A DNA stretch of 64,000 bases from JAPLDP01 sp964628285 (GTDB lineage: Bacteria > Bacteroidota > Bacteroidia > Bacteroidales > JAGONC01), in contig CAZVNP010000001.1 of the NCBI GenBank assembly GCA_964628285.1, positions 1 through 64,000 on the forward strand. The letters run 5' to 3'. The position numbers and the translations under genes were made by a program. This document shows positions 38,059 through 46,678 of the stretch, one piece after another (position 1 is the stretch's first letter; each line of letters opens with the position of its first letter). The notes below the pieces were generated by a model. The model was given only the letters and a program-made list of their open reading frames with translations, searched no databases and was not told where the DNA came from.

Positions 38059-40746
38059 TTACAGGTAATCCCTGAAGTCTTTCTTCTTCTGCAGCTTCAT
38101 TTCCTGAAGCAAGGGGGCTTTGGCATTGATGGAGAAGTTCCAGCTTTTCTGAATGCCTATGGGTATCCAGTTAAATCGCATCTCCCAGCAATGCAGATCT
38201 CGATAAAAACTGACCGACGTATAGGAGAGACCACCGTTTTCAAAATCATAACCCGACATGAATCCTATCTTCCATTTTGGGGTGATGTTGACATCGCCGC
38301 TGAAAGAGAGCGTCTGCACCACACTGTTTTGCACACTATGCGTGGTGGTGGCATATTGCCGCAAAAGCCGCAGGTGATATGACACATGCAGGTTCCAGGG
38401 ATTATTCCAGTTGATGAATTCACCGGGTTCCGACAGGATCTGTTCCAGCTCAGCCTGCCCCCCGGGAGTGGTGGGCTCCGGCGGTGGCGGAGTTTTCTTT
38501 GCTTTTGAAGAAATGTTCCAGCCAAGACTGAAATCCCAGCTGGTGTTGTTAAACCTCAGAAGCTTATGGTTTTTCTTCCATTGGAAAGTGTTGATGCGGG
38601 CGCCTGTCGAATCATTTATGGCATAAAGATCCCATGTCCCCGCAAACTGGATGTCGAAGACCTTGAAAAGGGTCGTCCTCCCGGTCATTGAAACGGGAGC
38701 CCACTGCAACGAATCCTTAGCCAGGTCATAGGAGGTTGAGATAGCAAAATAGTCGATCAGGGTGATCTTTTTGGTGCCCGTCAGGGTATCCTTTCTTGAT
38801 CTGACCTTGATCTCAAGGTTGTTCGCCAGGTTAAAGAAAACATTCCCCGACCGGCCGTCAGGAGGGGTGCCATAAAGAGAATTGGCATAAACGGAATAAT
38901 GGGTGCTGTCGGTTCCGGCGGAGTTGGTATACACATATTTCCAGTAACCCAGTTTTTCGCTGCCGAAGTCGGGCCTCAGAGTCAGGCTCACCGAAGGGGT
39001 CAGCACATGCCTGATGCCCCTGATCGGCCCCTTTTTGAACTGTATCAATCCATATAGTTTGGTGGTCAGCGAGGAGGTGAAATTGAATTCGTGAACGGCC
39101 TGAAATCCGTAAATGGTATCATTGACCTGATGACCGAAAGTGGTGTCCTGACCCGTTATGATCGTATCGTTAACCCACAATTTTTCAATTTTCTGGGAAT
39201 ACCAGCGGCCGGTATAATTAAAGGAATTGGTCAGATTAAAGTATTTGAGTACCCTCACCGAACTGGAAACAGGGATGCTATGCCTTATACCGTTTTTAAA
39301 AAGATTGAATGTTCCGGGCTTAAATAACAAAGAATCAGTGGTGCTGATGTTGTTCTGCGCGGTCATGGCATAACTGACGCTGATGTTTTCGTACCATTTG
39401 ATTTTGCCTACCCTGTTTCTGCTTCTAAGGGGATAAAAACGGTCAATGGTGAACATCACACTGGGGAGTGTCAGATCGACGGTATGATTATTAATATTCT
39501 GCGAGTGATTTAGACTGGTTGTCAGATGGTACTTACCCGCCCACGTTTTTTGATAGGAGATGGATGATTGAAAAGTATTTGTCAGAAAGTCCTGGGTGCT
39601 GACAGGGTTGTAAACGTTATATGAATTGCTGACTATGTTGACGTTGGCTGAAAAAGAGCTGTTCAGCATGGATTTGGGATCCTGGTAATGCGACCACCGG
39701 ATGGCAAATGACCTGTCCTTTCGGAACTCCGGTGTCCCCAGATCACCGAACTTATTGATGGCATAACTGAAGTTGACGGAGCCTCCGTATTTATAGCGTT
39801 TCTTATAATTGACAGTGGGTTTGACAGCCCAACTGCCCCGGGTGTAAATATCACCCCTGAGTGTCAGATCAAAGTAATCGCTGATACCCCAGTAATATCC
39901 TCCGTTTTCAAGAAAAAAGCCACGGTTGGCCGATTCGCCGTATGTGGGGATGATGATGCCTGAGGTGCGGCCCCTGAATATGGGGAACAGACCGAAAGGG
40001 ATGGCCAGAGGTATCGGCACATCTTCGATGACCATCCATGCCGGACCCGTTACCACCTTATTATCCGGGATGATCTTGGCCTTGTTGAATCGCATTTCAA
40101 AATGAGGATGTGGCAGATCGCAGGTGGTGTAGCTGCCCGATTTAATGTTGACGACCTCATCGGGTAACCTTTTTACGGTGGTGCCATGGATATAACCCTC
40201 ACCCTGCTTGGTCATGACCCCTTTAATCAGACCTTTCTTGGTGTCGAAGTTATAGTGCATCTCCCTGGAGGTAAAGCTTTGTTCGCCTTCGGTAAAGACC
40301 GGAGCACCAATTTCCTTCTTTAACGAATCGAGCAGAAAAGTGGCATAAAGGGTGCTGGATGAAAAATCAATTTCAATGTATGCTGCCTTAAGGTTGGTTT
40401 TTTCATAGGTGATCTCCGCATTGCCATACAAAAAAGCTTTTTGATCCTGTATATCAAATATGATCGAATCGTTGGCCTGATAATCCACCTTGGCCTCAAG
40501 GCGGTATTTTTCGGTTTTACTGCCGGTGGTGTCTGAGATCACTGTATGGGTGACGACGCCGAGGGTATCGCGTTGGAGAACCTGTACCGTATCCTGACTT
40601 GCCGCCCTAAGACAAATCATTATGACCGAGGTGATCATAAAAGAAATGACGGCAGGGCGGTTTGTTAAAAAAAAAGTCAACAATTTGCTGCGATATAAAT
40701 AAATACGATCTTCAATCTGTTTAATTTTGTTTATGTCCGATGACAA
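38059..40746 (-). CDS. lptD: LptD-like LPS-assembly outer-membrane protein
   Basis: An 895-residue protein with a hydrophobic N-terminal segment, then an OstA/LptA-like domain (about 60-200; DSIIFDIQDQKAFLYGNAEI, HYNFDTKKGLIKGVMTKQGE) and a long C-terminal beta-barrel. It includes the PLAIPFGLFPIFRGRTSGI stretch typical of Bacteroidetes LptD proteins. LptD inserts LPS into the outer leaflet, receiving it from LptA-type proteins; an OstA-like gene lies 3 kb away. The first Met gives about 35 residues before the hydrophobic stretch, so a later start near residue 37 is possible. It is divergent from the amidase gene. Confidence 0.85.
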   Translation of the reverse strand: MSSDINKIKQIEDRIYLYRSKLLTFFLTNRPAVISFMITSVIMICLRAASQDTVQVLQRDTLGVVTHTVISDTTGSKTEKYRLEAKVDYQANDSIIFDIQDQKAFLYGNAEITYEKTNLKAAYIEIDFSSSTLYATFLLDSLKKEIGAPVFTEGEQSFTSREMHYNFDTKKGLIKGVMTKQGEGYIHGTTVKRLPDEVVNIKSGSYTTCDLPHPHFEMRFNKAKIIPDNKVVTGPAWMVIEDVPIPLAIPFGLFPIFRGRTSGIIIPTYGESANRGFFLENGGYYWGISDYFDLTLRGDIYTRGSWAVKPTVNYKKRYKYGGSVNFSYAINKFGDLGTPEFRKDRSFAIRWSHYQDPKSMLNSSFSANVNIVSNSYNVYNPVSTQDFLTNTFQSSISYQKTWAGKYHLTTSLNHSQNINNHTVDLTLPSVMFTIDRFYPLRSRNRVGKIKWYENISVSYAMTAQNNISTTDSLLFKPGTFNLFKNGIRHSIPVSSSVRVLKYFNLTNSFNYTGRWYSQKIEKLWVNDTIITGQDTTFGHQVNDTIYGFQAVHEFNFTSSLTTKLYGLIQFKKGPIRGIRHVLTPSVSLTLRPDFGSEKLGYWKYVYTNSAGTDSTHYSVYANSLYGTPPDGRSGNVFFNLANNLEIKVRSRKDTLTGTKKITLIDYFAISTSYDLAKDSLQWAPVSMTGRTTLFKVFDIQFAGTWDLYAINDSTGARINTFQWKKNHKLLRFNNTSWDFSLGWNISSKAKKTPPPPEPTTPGGQAELEQILSEPGEFINWNNPWNLHVSYHLRLLRQYATTTHSVQNSVVQTLSFSGDVNITPKWKIGFMSGYDFENGGLSYTSVSFYRDLHCWEMRFNWIPIGIQKSWNFSINAKAPLLQEMKLQKKKDFRDYL

Positions 40747-40851
40747 TAAGCCCTCCTGACCATAGTTAACATAGAGAGGGCCACTCCGTTGTCGGCATAC
40801 AGGTTTTTATGAGGATTATTTCCTCAAAACTAATGAAAATCCATGTTTTAA

Positions 40852-41946
40852 GTGAAACGCTTGATTTTATTTTTTGGTATAGCCTGTCAAGTGTTACTTC
40901 TTTCGACTGCAGGGTATGGTCAGCTGACCATCAATACGGTCGTTATTGATGCCGGTCATGGCGGTCATGATCCGGGCGCCATGGGCAGACATTCAAGGGA
41001 AAAAGATATCACACTGGCTGTCGCCCTGAAAACAGGCAATTATATCCGGCAAAATATGACCGATGTGAAGGTGATCTTTACCAGGACCTCCGACATGTTT
41101 GTCGAGCTTTACAAGCGGGCTCAGATAGCCAACGATAACCGGGCCGACCTTTTTATTTCGATACACTGCAACTCAAACCGTTCTTCATCACCTTATGGCA
41201 CAGAGACTTATGTCATGGGCCTACACAAAACCCAGGAGAATCTGGAAGTGGCCAAAAAGGAAAACTCGGCCATTTTACAGGAGAAAAATTATGCCGACAT
41301 GTATGAGGGTTTCGATCCCAATTCGGATGAGGATTATGTGACTCTGTCGTTGTTTCAGCATGCTTTTCAGGAACAGAGCATAGATATGGCCATAAAGATA
41401 CAGGATCAGTTTCGCGACAGGGCAAAACGTGTTGACAGGGGAGTGAAACAGGCGGGTTTCCTGGTCCTTTACCGTACCACGATGCCCGGCATCCTCATTG
41501 AGACAGGCTTCCTGAGCAACCCGCCGGAAGAGCAATTCCTTCTTTCGGATCAGGGACAGGATTATATCGCCTCCGCCATTTACAGGGCTTTCAGAGAGTT
41601 CAAAAACGAATATGAAAAAGCCAACCAGTTGCCCCAACCTCTCGTTAAGCAAAGCGATACCCCGGCATCCCACGACGACCTGAGTTTCAGGGTTCAGTTT
41701 GCCTCTTTTTCCAAACCCAAATCCAGGGATTATAAAAAATTCAGGGGCATCAAAGATGTCAGGGAATATTATCACGACGGACTCTATAAATATACGGCAG
41801 GTGATGAAAAGAATCCCGACGATGCCGATGCGCTGAAAAAACAACTCATCGGCAGAGGATACAAGGACGTCTTTATCGTCGCTTTCCTTAACGGCCAAAG
41901 GATCAGTATGGAGGAAGCCTTAAAATTGTTGAATCAATCGAAGTGA
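40852..41946 (+). CDS. N-acetylmuramoyl-L-alanine amidase with SPOR-like C-terminal domain
   Basis: Cleaves the amide between MurNAc and the stem peptide, mainly in daughter-cell separation. GTG is the start: the codon immediately upstream is a stop, and a signal peptide follows (to about residue 22). The Amidase_3 domain (about 27-230) has zinc ligands in VVIDAGHGGHDPGAMG, a Glu in SREKDITL, SIHCNS, and ETGFLSNPPEE near the end. Residues about 280-360 form a second domain (FRVQFASF, GLYKYTAG, GYKDVFIVAFLNGQRIS) that resembles SPOR and is shared with the next gene. In SPOR proteins this fold binds denuded glycan at septa. Confidence 0.9.
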   Translation: MKRLILFFGIACQVLLLSTAGYGQLTINTVVIDAGHGGHDPGAMGRHSREKDITLAVALKTGNYIRQNMTDVKVIFTRTSDMFVELYKRAQIANDNRADLFISIHCNSNRSSSPYGTETYVMGLHKTQENLEVAKKENSAILQEKNYADMYEGFDPNSDEDYVTLSLFQHAFQEQSIDMAIKIQDQFRDRAKRVDRGVKQAGFLVLYRTTMPGILIETGFLSNPPEEQFLLSDQGQDYIASAIYRAFREFKNEYEKANQLPQPLVKQSDTPASHDDLSFRVQFASFSKPKSRDYKKFRGIKDVREYYHDGLYKYTAGDEKNPDDADALKKQLIGRGYKDVFIVAFLNGQRISMEEALKLLNQSK

Positions 41947-41970
41947 CCGTTTCATATCTTCCTTTCGACA

Positions 41971-42708
41971 TTGAAAACAGCCCGTGAATACAGAACGGGG
42001 CTTCTCGCAGCATTAGCCCTTATCATCTTTCTGACGGCCATGGTGTTTCTTAAAACCGGCCTTGGCAAGCACCGGCGTCAGCCCTATTTTCTGACCACCG
42101 AATCCCTGACGGGCATCGCCCCCAATGACAAAGTTCTTCTGGACGGCAGGGAAATAGGCTATATAGATGAATACCGCCTGCTGCCAGGTCATTCAAAAGC
42201 CATGGTCAAAATGATGATCGACAAGGATGTCACCATTCCCAAAGGCATGGTCATAACTTTCGACACCTTATCCTCGTATAAGCACGGCCGGGTGGCGATG
42301 AAATTATATGATTCAGCCATGCTGGCCCGTAAGGCATTACGGGAACAAATCGAACAGGCCACAATGATGCTGGATACTATGGAACAACAATTAGTTATGC
42401 CTGAAACCCTTGCAGATAATGGACATGAAGTGGACAACCTTGGTGACGACACGGTGTTCCAGGTTCAGATAGGTGCCTTCAGGGTTAAAAAACCGCTGTC
42501 GCTCTTCAGCCGTTCCGATGGGATTATTCTTCAGGAACACCTTGAAGAGGGTTTTTACAAATATACGCTTGGTTGCACGCCTTCGTATGAGCAAGCCATG
42601 GCATGGAGAGATAAGCTGGTTGAAGAGGGTTATAAAGACGCTTTTGTTGTCGCATACCTCTCGGGCAGTCGAATTTCGGTGGATCATGGCGTTAAAATAA
42701 GGAAATAA
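41971..42708 (+). CDS. MCE-domain membrane protein fused to a SPOR-like domain
   Basis: A 245-residue protein apparently starting with TTG, 24 bases after the amidase stop. One N-terminal transmembrane helix (about 10-28) anchors a periplasmic MCE-type domain (about 38-115; YFLTTESLTGIAPNDKVLLD, GREIGYIDEYRL, VTIPKGMVITFDTLSSYKHG). Residues about 163-242 repeat the domain at the end of the amidase: FQVQIGAF, GFYKYTLG, GYKDAFVVAYLSGSRIS. MCE proteins (MlaD) bind lipids; fusion to a SPOR-like domain is unusual. It lies between the amidase and a canonical MCE gene in one rightward row. Confidence 0.75.
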   Translation: MKTAREYRTGLLAALALIIFLTAMVFLKTGLGKHRRQPYFLTTESLTGIAPNDKVLLDGREIGYIDEYRLLPGHSKAMVKMMIDKDVTIPKGMVITFDTLSSYKHGRVAMKLYDSAMLARKALREQIEQATMMLDTMEQQLVMPETLADNGHEVDNLGDDTVFQVQIGAFRVKKPLSLFSRSDGIILQEHLEEGFYKYTLGCTPSYEQAMAWRDKLVEEGYKDAFVVAYLSGSRISVDHGVKIRK

Positions 42709-42711
42709 CAT

Positions 42712-42719
42712 TACTTTTG
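42712..42719 (+). promoter_or_regulatory. Putative -7 box (TACTTTTG) for the MlaD-like gene
   Basis: Matches TAnnTTTG 26 bases before the GTG start. It suggests that the MlaD-like gene can be transcribed separately from the amidase. Confidence 0.4.
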
Positions 42720-42744
42720 TAACATAGTGATAAGCTGATGTGTT

Positions 42745-43740
42745 GTGAAAATTTCTCGTGAAGTAAAAATTGGGGCTGTTTTTATTGTTACTCTCGCTTT
42801 CCTGATATGGGGACTGAATTTTCTTAAAGGGAAAAATGTCTTTTCCCGGCAACGCGTCTTTTATGCTATTTATGACAGGGTGGATGGACTGGTAACGGCC
42901 AATCCCGTCAATGTCAATGGGATGAAGATAGGTCAGGTCAGCGACCTGTATTTCGCCAGTGACAGCTCAGCGCGTATCGTAGTCAAATTAGCCGTTAAAA
43001 GTGACCTCCTCATCCCTGATAACTCCATTGCGCGCATTTACTCGGAAGATCTCATGGGCGATAAAGCCATCGCCATTGTCCTGGGCACCTCAAAACGATA
43101 TGCCCAAAGCGGCGATACGTTGAAAAATGAAATTGAGGAAAGCCTGAAGGAAGAGGTCAACAAACAGGTCCTGCCCATCAAAAAAAAGGCCGAAGACCTT
43201 ATTTCTTCCATTGATTCCCTTGTCGGTGTGATCCAGTATGTTTTTAATGCCGAGATGCGTGCGGATCTGATTGCCAGCGTGAGAAGCATCAAACAGACCA
43301 TCGGCCATCTCGAGACAACATCCCAGGTGATCGACACACTGGTGCAGACACAGCAATCACGTTTTGCGACAATCATTGCCAACATCACCTCCATCACCGA
43401 TAACCTGAATAACAACAATGAGGACATTTCACGGATCATACATAATTTCTCGGCTATCAGCGATACCATCGCACGGGCCCGGGTCTCGGAGACCTTGAAA
43501 AACACCAACCAGACCCTTAAAGATGTTTCGACGGTGCTGACCAAAATTGACCGTGGGGAAGGTACCCTTGGCATGCTGATCAACGATGACAGCCTGTATG
43601 TCCATCTGAACTCTTCTGCTCGGGATCTGGACATGCTGTTGAGAGATATCCGCATGGATCCCAACCGGTACGTTCATTTCTCTATTTTTGGGAAAAAGGA
43701 TAAAGAAACTAAAAAATCCCGCGGTAAATCCTCTGAATAA
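42745..43740 (+). CDS. MlaD-like MCE-family lipid-transport protein
   Basis: A 331-residue substrate-binding component of an MCE lipid transporter. GTG start; the nearby ATG at 42738 is in another frame. It has an N-terminal transmembrane anchor (about 6-25), an MCE domain (about 33-115; DRVDGLVTANPVNVNGMKIG, SDLLIPDNSIARIYS, LMGDKAI), then a long helical region (about 130-300) likely to build a trimeric or hexameric tube, and a charged tail. No MlaE permease or MlaF ATPase is encoded in the window, so the other components must lie elsewhere. Confidence 0.92.
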   Translation: MKISREVKIGAVFIVTLAFLIWGLNFLKGKNVFSRQRVFYAIYDRVDGLVTANPVNVNGMKIGQVSDLYFASDSSARIVVKLAVKSDLLIPDNSIARIYSEDLMGDKAIAIVLGTSKRYAQSGDTLKNEIEESLKEEVNKQVLPIKKKAEDLISSIDSLVGVIQYVFNAEMRADLIASVRSIKQTIGHLETTSQVIDTLVQTQQSRFATIIANITSITDNLNNNNEDISRIIHNFSAISDTIARARVSETLKNTNQTLKDVSTVLTKIDRGEGTLGMLINDDSLYVHLNSSARDLDMLLRDIRMDPNRYVHFSIFGKKDKETKKSRGKSSE

Positions 43741-43754
43741 CGATCAATCCCCTT

Positions 43755-45296
43755 CTATCTGAAAAAAATTTCATATTTATTGGACGGCCGCTTGCTTTCC
43801 ATCCATTTAAATCCTTTAAGTAAAAGATCCTGTGGACTGATATCATTGGGGGGATAGAGGGTTTCAACGGGCTTGTCGATATAAGCGATGCGATGTATTT
43901 TTTTATTTGATAAAAGAATGATCATGTTACCGGCAATGGCCTTGTTGATTCCTGTCAGCGATCCGTCATCCTCTCTCACATAATAGATGGTTTCAGCATT
44001 TGATTCCACCGTTATCCTGGTCAGATCGTTATCGACAAAATACCCGATCATGTTGATGCCACGTATCTGATTGAACTTATTGGTATCATCCTTTGCAATG
44101 ATAAGGGACGTATTATATAGGATCATCCGGTCGATCTGCTTGTTTTTTATGAAGATGCTGATCGAATCGGCCGTCAGTTGATTTTGCTCCGACCACAGAA
44201 CAGGTTCATAATAAAGATTGATAATCGAATCGTTAAAATTATAATAGAGTGAGTCGCACATGCCCTGGATGTCATTTCTGAAGAACCTGGTGCGGTGGAA
44301 TGCCGCGAGAGCGGTGGCATTCTGGGCGGTGTCGAAGTTGGCCTGGAGCGTGTCGGCATGCAAATAGAGCGAATCGCTGTTGGCAATAATCACGGCCACG
44401 GCACTGTCGGTGATGATGGAATGCCCCTCCTTCCGCCAGTATTCGGCATAATTACCCTTGATGATGATATCCTGAACGGTGTCGGTTACCACAATATGAT
44501 TCAATGCTTTACCGTAACCCTCCCTTTGGTCGTAATAGAGGCTGTCGCCGGTCATGGTCTGCTCCCCGTGAATGATATAGGCATTTTTATTATACTGGGA
44601 GATGCCGTTGGTGGTGTTATACCATCCATTTTCGCAATAGATGGTTGCATCTTTGCTCCTGATGGTGGTGCGGCTGAGGAAATAGGCCGTCCTGGATACG
44701 GTGTTATACCTCAGCTTATCGGCTTTCATGGTGTAATCAGGATTGATCAGGACAACATTTTGCTCGAAGAGAAACTCTTTTGAATCGGTAAAATAATAAC
44801 CAATATCGCTGCAGAGGTCATTATCCTCATTGATGATCCGGCCACCTCCGATATATTGTGATATCCTGTTCAAACGGTCATAAATCAGATGATCGGTATA
44901 GAGTGTCGTCTCGTGGTCCACCAGCCGCACATTCTGTAACATGTCGGCAACCTTGGTCGTTCCGTCATAGTCCAGATGGTTACCATATAAGTTCAGGGTA
45001 TCGCTGGCTTTGATACGGATGTCACCGAAAGCTTCCACCCTGTTTTCATTCTCATTCAGGTAGGCGCTGTCACAATAAAGAAAGGTGCTGTCCTGTTCAA
45101 GGATGACGTGGCCCGATAATATTTGAACTTCCCCTGTCAGCTTTCTGTTGTACCTGATCTCATCAGCCTGAATAAGCCTGATAAGAACCTGTTCCTGGGA
45201 AAAGAGTTCTCGTGGGAAGATAAAACCACACGATGACAGGATGATGAAAGCTCGCAGCCGTGTATGATGTTTGACAAATTTGACGGATTCCTTCAT
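43755..45296 (-). CDS. OstA/LptA-like periplasmic LPS-transport protein
   Basis: A 513-residue exported protein with a signal sequence (about 1-33) and repeated LptA/OstA-type beta-jellyroll segments: IQADEIRYNRKLTGEVQIL, GHVILEQDSTFLYCDSAYLN, VEAFGDIRIKASDTLNLYG, and again MKADKLRYNTVSRTAYF and GDSLYYDQREGYGKALN. LptA proteins bridge the periplasm from the inner membrane to LptD. At about twice the length of proteobacterial LptA it fits the long Bacteroidetes form. It converges on the MlaD-like gene and lies near lptD. Confidence 0.82.
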   Translation of the reverse strand: MKESVKFVKHHTRLRAFIILSSCGFIFPRELFSQEQVLIRLIQADEIRYNRKLTGEVQILSGHVILEQDSTFLYCDSAYLNENENRVEAFGDIRIKASDTLNLYGNHLDYDGTTKVADMLQNVRLVDHETTLYTDHLIYDRLNRISQYIGGGRIINEDNDLCSDIGYYFTDSKEFLFEQNVVLINPDYTMKADKLRYNTVSRTAYFLSRTTIRSKDATIYCENGWYNTTNGISQYNKNAYIIHGEQTMTGDSLYYDQREGYGKALNHIVVTDTVQDIIIKGNYAEYWRKEGHSIITDSAVAVIIANSDSLYLHADTLQANFDTAQNATALAAFHRTRFFRNDIQGMCDSLYYNFNDSIINLYYEPVLWSEQNQLTADSISIFIKNKQIDRMILYNTSLIIAKDDTNKFNQIRGINMIGYFVDNDLTRITVESNAETIYYVREDDGSLTGINKAIAGNMIILLSNKKIHRIAYIDKPVETLYPPNDISPQDLLLKGFKWMESKRPSNKYEIFFR

Positions 45297-45303
45297 GTCA
45301 TAA

Positions 45304-45311
45304 CAAAGGTA
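45304..45311 (-). promoter_or_regulatory. Putative -7 box (TACCTTTG) for the OstA-like gene
   Basis: Minus-strand TACCTTTG only seven bases upstream of the start codon, implying an almost leaderless transcript. Confidence 0.5.
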
Positions 45312-45521
45312 AAAATAAGAGAAGAAGGCAGGACCGGAGCGTTGTATTTTAACGATATTTAATTTGGAATATTATTTTATCTGGTCTATCTTGCAGCCCC
45401 CTTTTCCTTTGGAAGAAATTCTGCGGGAATACGTTTTGAAAGTCATTAATAATCAAAGCATAATAATTACTTCAAACCAACGTTTCGATCTGAAACCATT
45501 AAAAAATAAAGGAGGATGAAC

Positions 45522-46652
45522 ATGGATAACAAGAAAGCTGACCTGGCAGGTCCAGGAATAGGTAATTATGACGATCTGGAAAAGATATTGCCGGCCGACT
45601 ACAGGTCACTGCTCACACCAAAGGAGACTCAGAAAGCCATTTATGAGGTGAAGCAGTACATAGAGAAAAATTTATGCCGGGAACTTAATCTGTTCATGGT
45701 TGAAGTCCCTTTGATCGTCGACCGTGAGAGTGGTGTCAATGACCTGCTTGACCGTGACGGATCACGCACACCTGTTGAATTTTATATTTCCAACGATTAC
45801 GGCAAGCATCCTGTCTATGCCCAGGTGGTACAGGCCGCCACCAAATGGAAGAGAGTGGCACTCAAACAATTCAACTGTGATGTTCATGAGGGTATCTGCA
45901 CGGATATGCGTGCCGTCAGGAAGGATTATTTCCTCGATCATGACCATAGCTCTTACGTGGACCAATGGGACTGGGAAAAGCGCATCACCTCCGCTGATCG
46001 TAACCTCGACTATCTTAAAACCGTGGTCAGGAAGATATGGAAAGTCATTACCGGCGCCGAGGAATACATTCAGGAAATGTTCCCGCAACTGAAGAACCCT
46101 AAATATCCCAATCTGCCAAAAGAACTGGTCTTTCTCCATGCCGAGGAGATCCTCGACAAATTCCCCGATCTGCCGCGGAAGCAGCGTGAAACGGCTATCC
46201 TTCAGGAATATCCTGCCATATTTATCATCGGCATTGGCTGGACCTTAAAAGATGGCTATCCTCATGAAATGAGGGCAGCCGATTATGACGACTGGGTGAC
46301 ACCCACCATGTCCGACTCAGGTCAGCCCATGTACGGTCTCAATGGTGACATCCTCGTGTGGAACCCTGTCACCAAACGCCGTCATGAGCTCACATCCATG
46401 GGCATACGCGTCAACAAGGAAACCCTGAAGCAGCAACTTGAAATGACCGGACAGCTTGATTTTCTGAAAATGCCATATCATCAGGCCATCATGAATGATG
46501 CAATACCCCTGAGCATTGGCGGTGGTATAGGTCAGTCCCGCACGGTGATGTATCTCCTCAGAAAGGCTCACCTCGGCGAAGTCAGCGTCACGGTGTGGCC
46601 TAGGATACTTAAAGACATGTGCACAAAGAAAAACATCTTTATCCTGGAATAA
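45522..46652 (+). CDS. asnA: Aspartate-ammonia ligase (asparagine synthetase A)
   Basis: Makes asparagine from aspartate, ammonia and ATP. Start 45522 is chosen over 45516 because the ribosome site aaaggagg (45508-45515) is then correctly spaced. The 376-residue protein has class II synthetase motifs: VPLIVDRESGVNDLLDRDG, the long insert around WKVITGAEEYIQEMF, SDSGQPMYGLNGDILVW, and the terminal SIGGGIGQSRTVMYLLRKAH. It is longer than E. coli AsnA (330), as in many anaerobes. It uses ammonia rather than glutamine, which suits ammonia-rich, peptide-fermenting habitats. Confidence 0.95.
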   Translation: MDNKKADLAGPGIGNYDDLEKILPADYRSLLTPKETQKAIYEVKQYIEKNLCRELNLFMVEVPLIVDRESGVNDLLDRDGSRTPVEFYISNDYGKHPVYAQVVQAATKWKRVALKQFNCDVHEGICTDMRAVRKDYFLDHDHSSYVDQWDWEKRITSADRNLDYLKTVVRKIWKVITGAEEYIQEMFPQLKNPKYPNLPKELVFLHAEEILDKFPDLPRKQRETAILQEYPAIFIIGIGWTLKDGYPHEMRAADYDDWVTPTMSDSGQPMYGLNGDILVWNPVTKRRHELTSMGIRVNKETLKQQLEMTGQLDFLKMPYHQAIMNDAIPLSIGGGIGQSRTVMYLLRKAHLGEVSVTVWPRILKDMCTKKNIFILE

Positions 46653-46678
46653 CAGAATGTACTGATCACAGTGACGAC

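Noticed and set aside
45410..45518. Short open frame ending GGATGA over the asnA start region
   Set aside because: Starts only with TTG and lacks a ribosome site or recognisable sequence; its overlap with the asnA site looks accidental.
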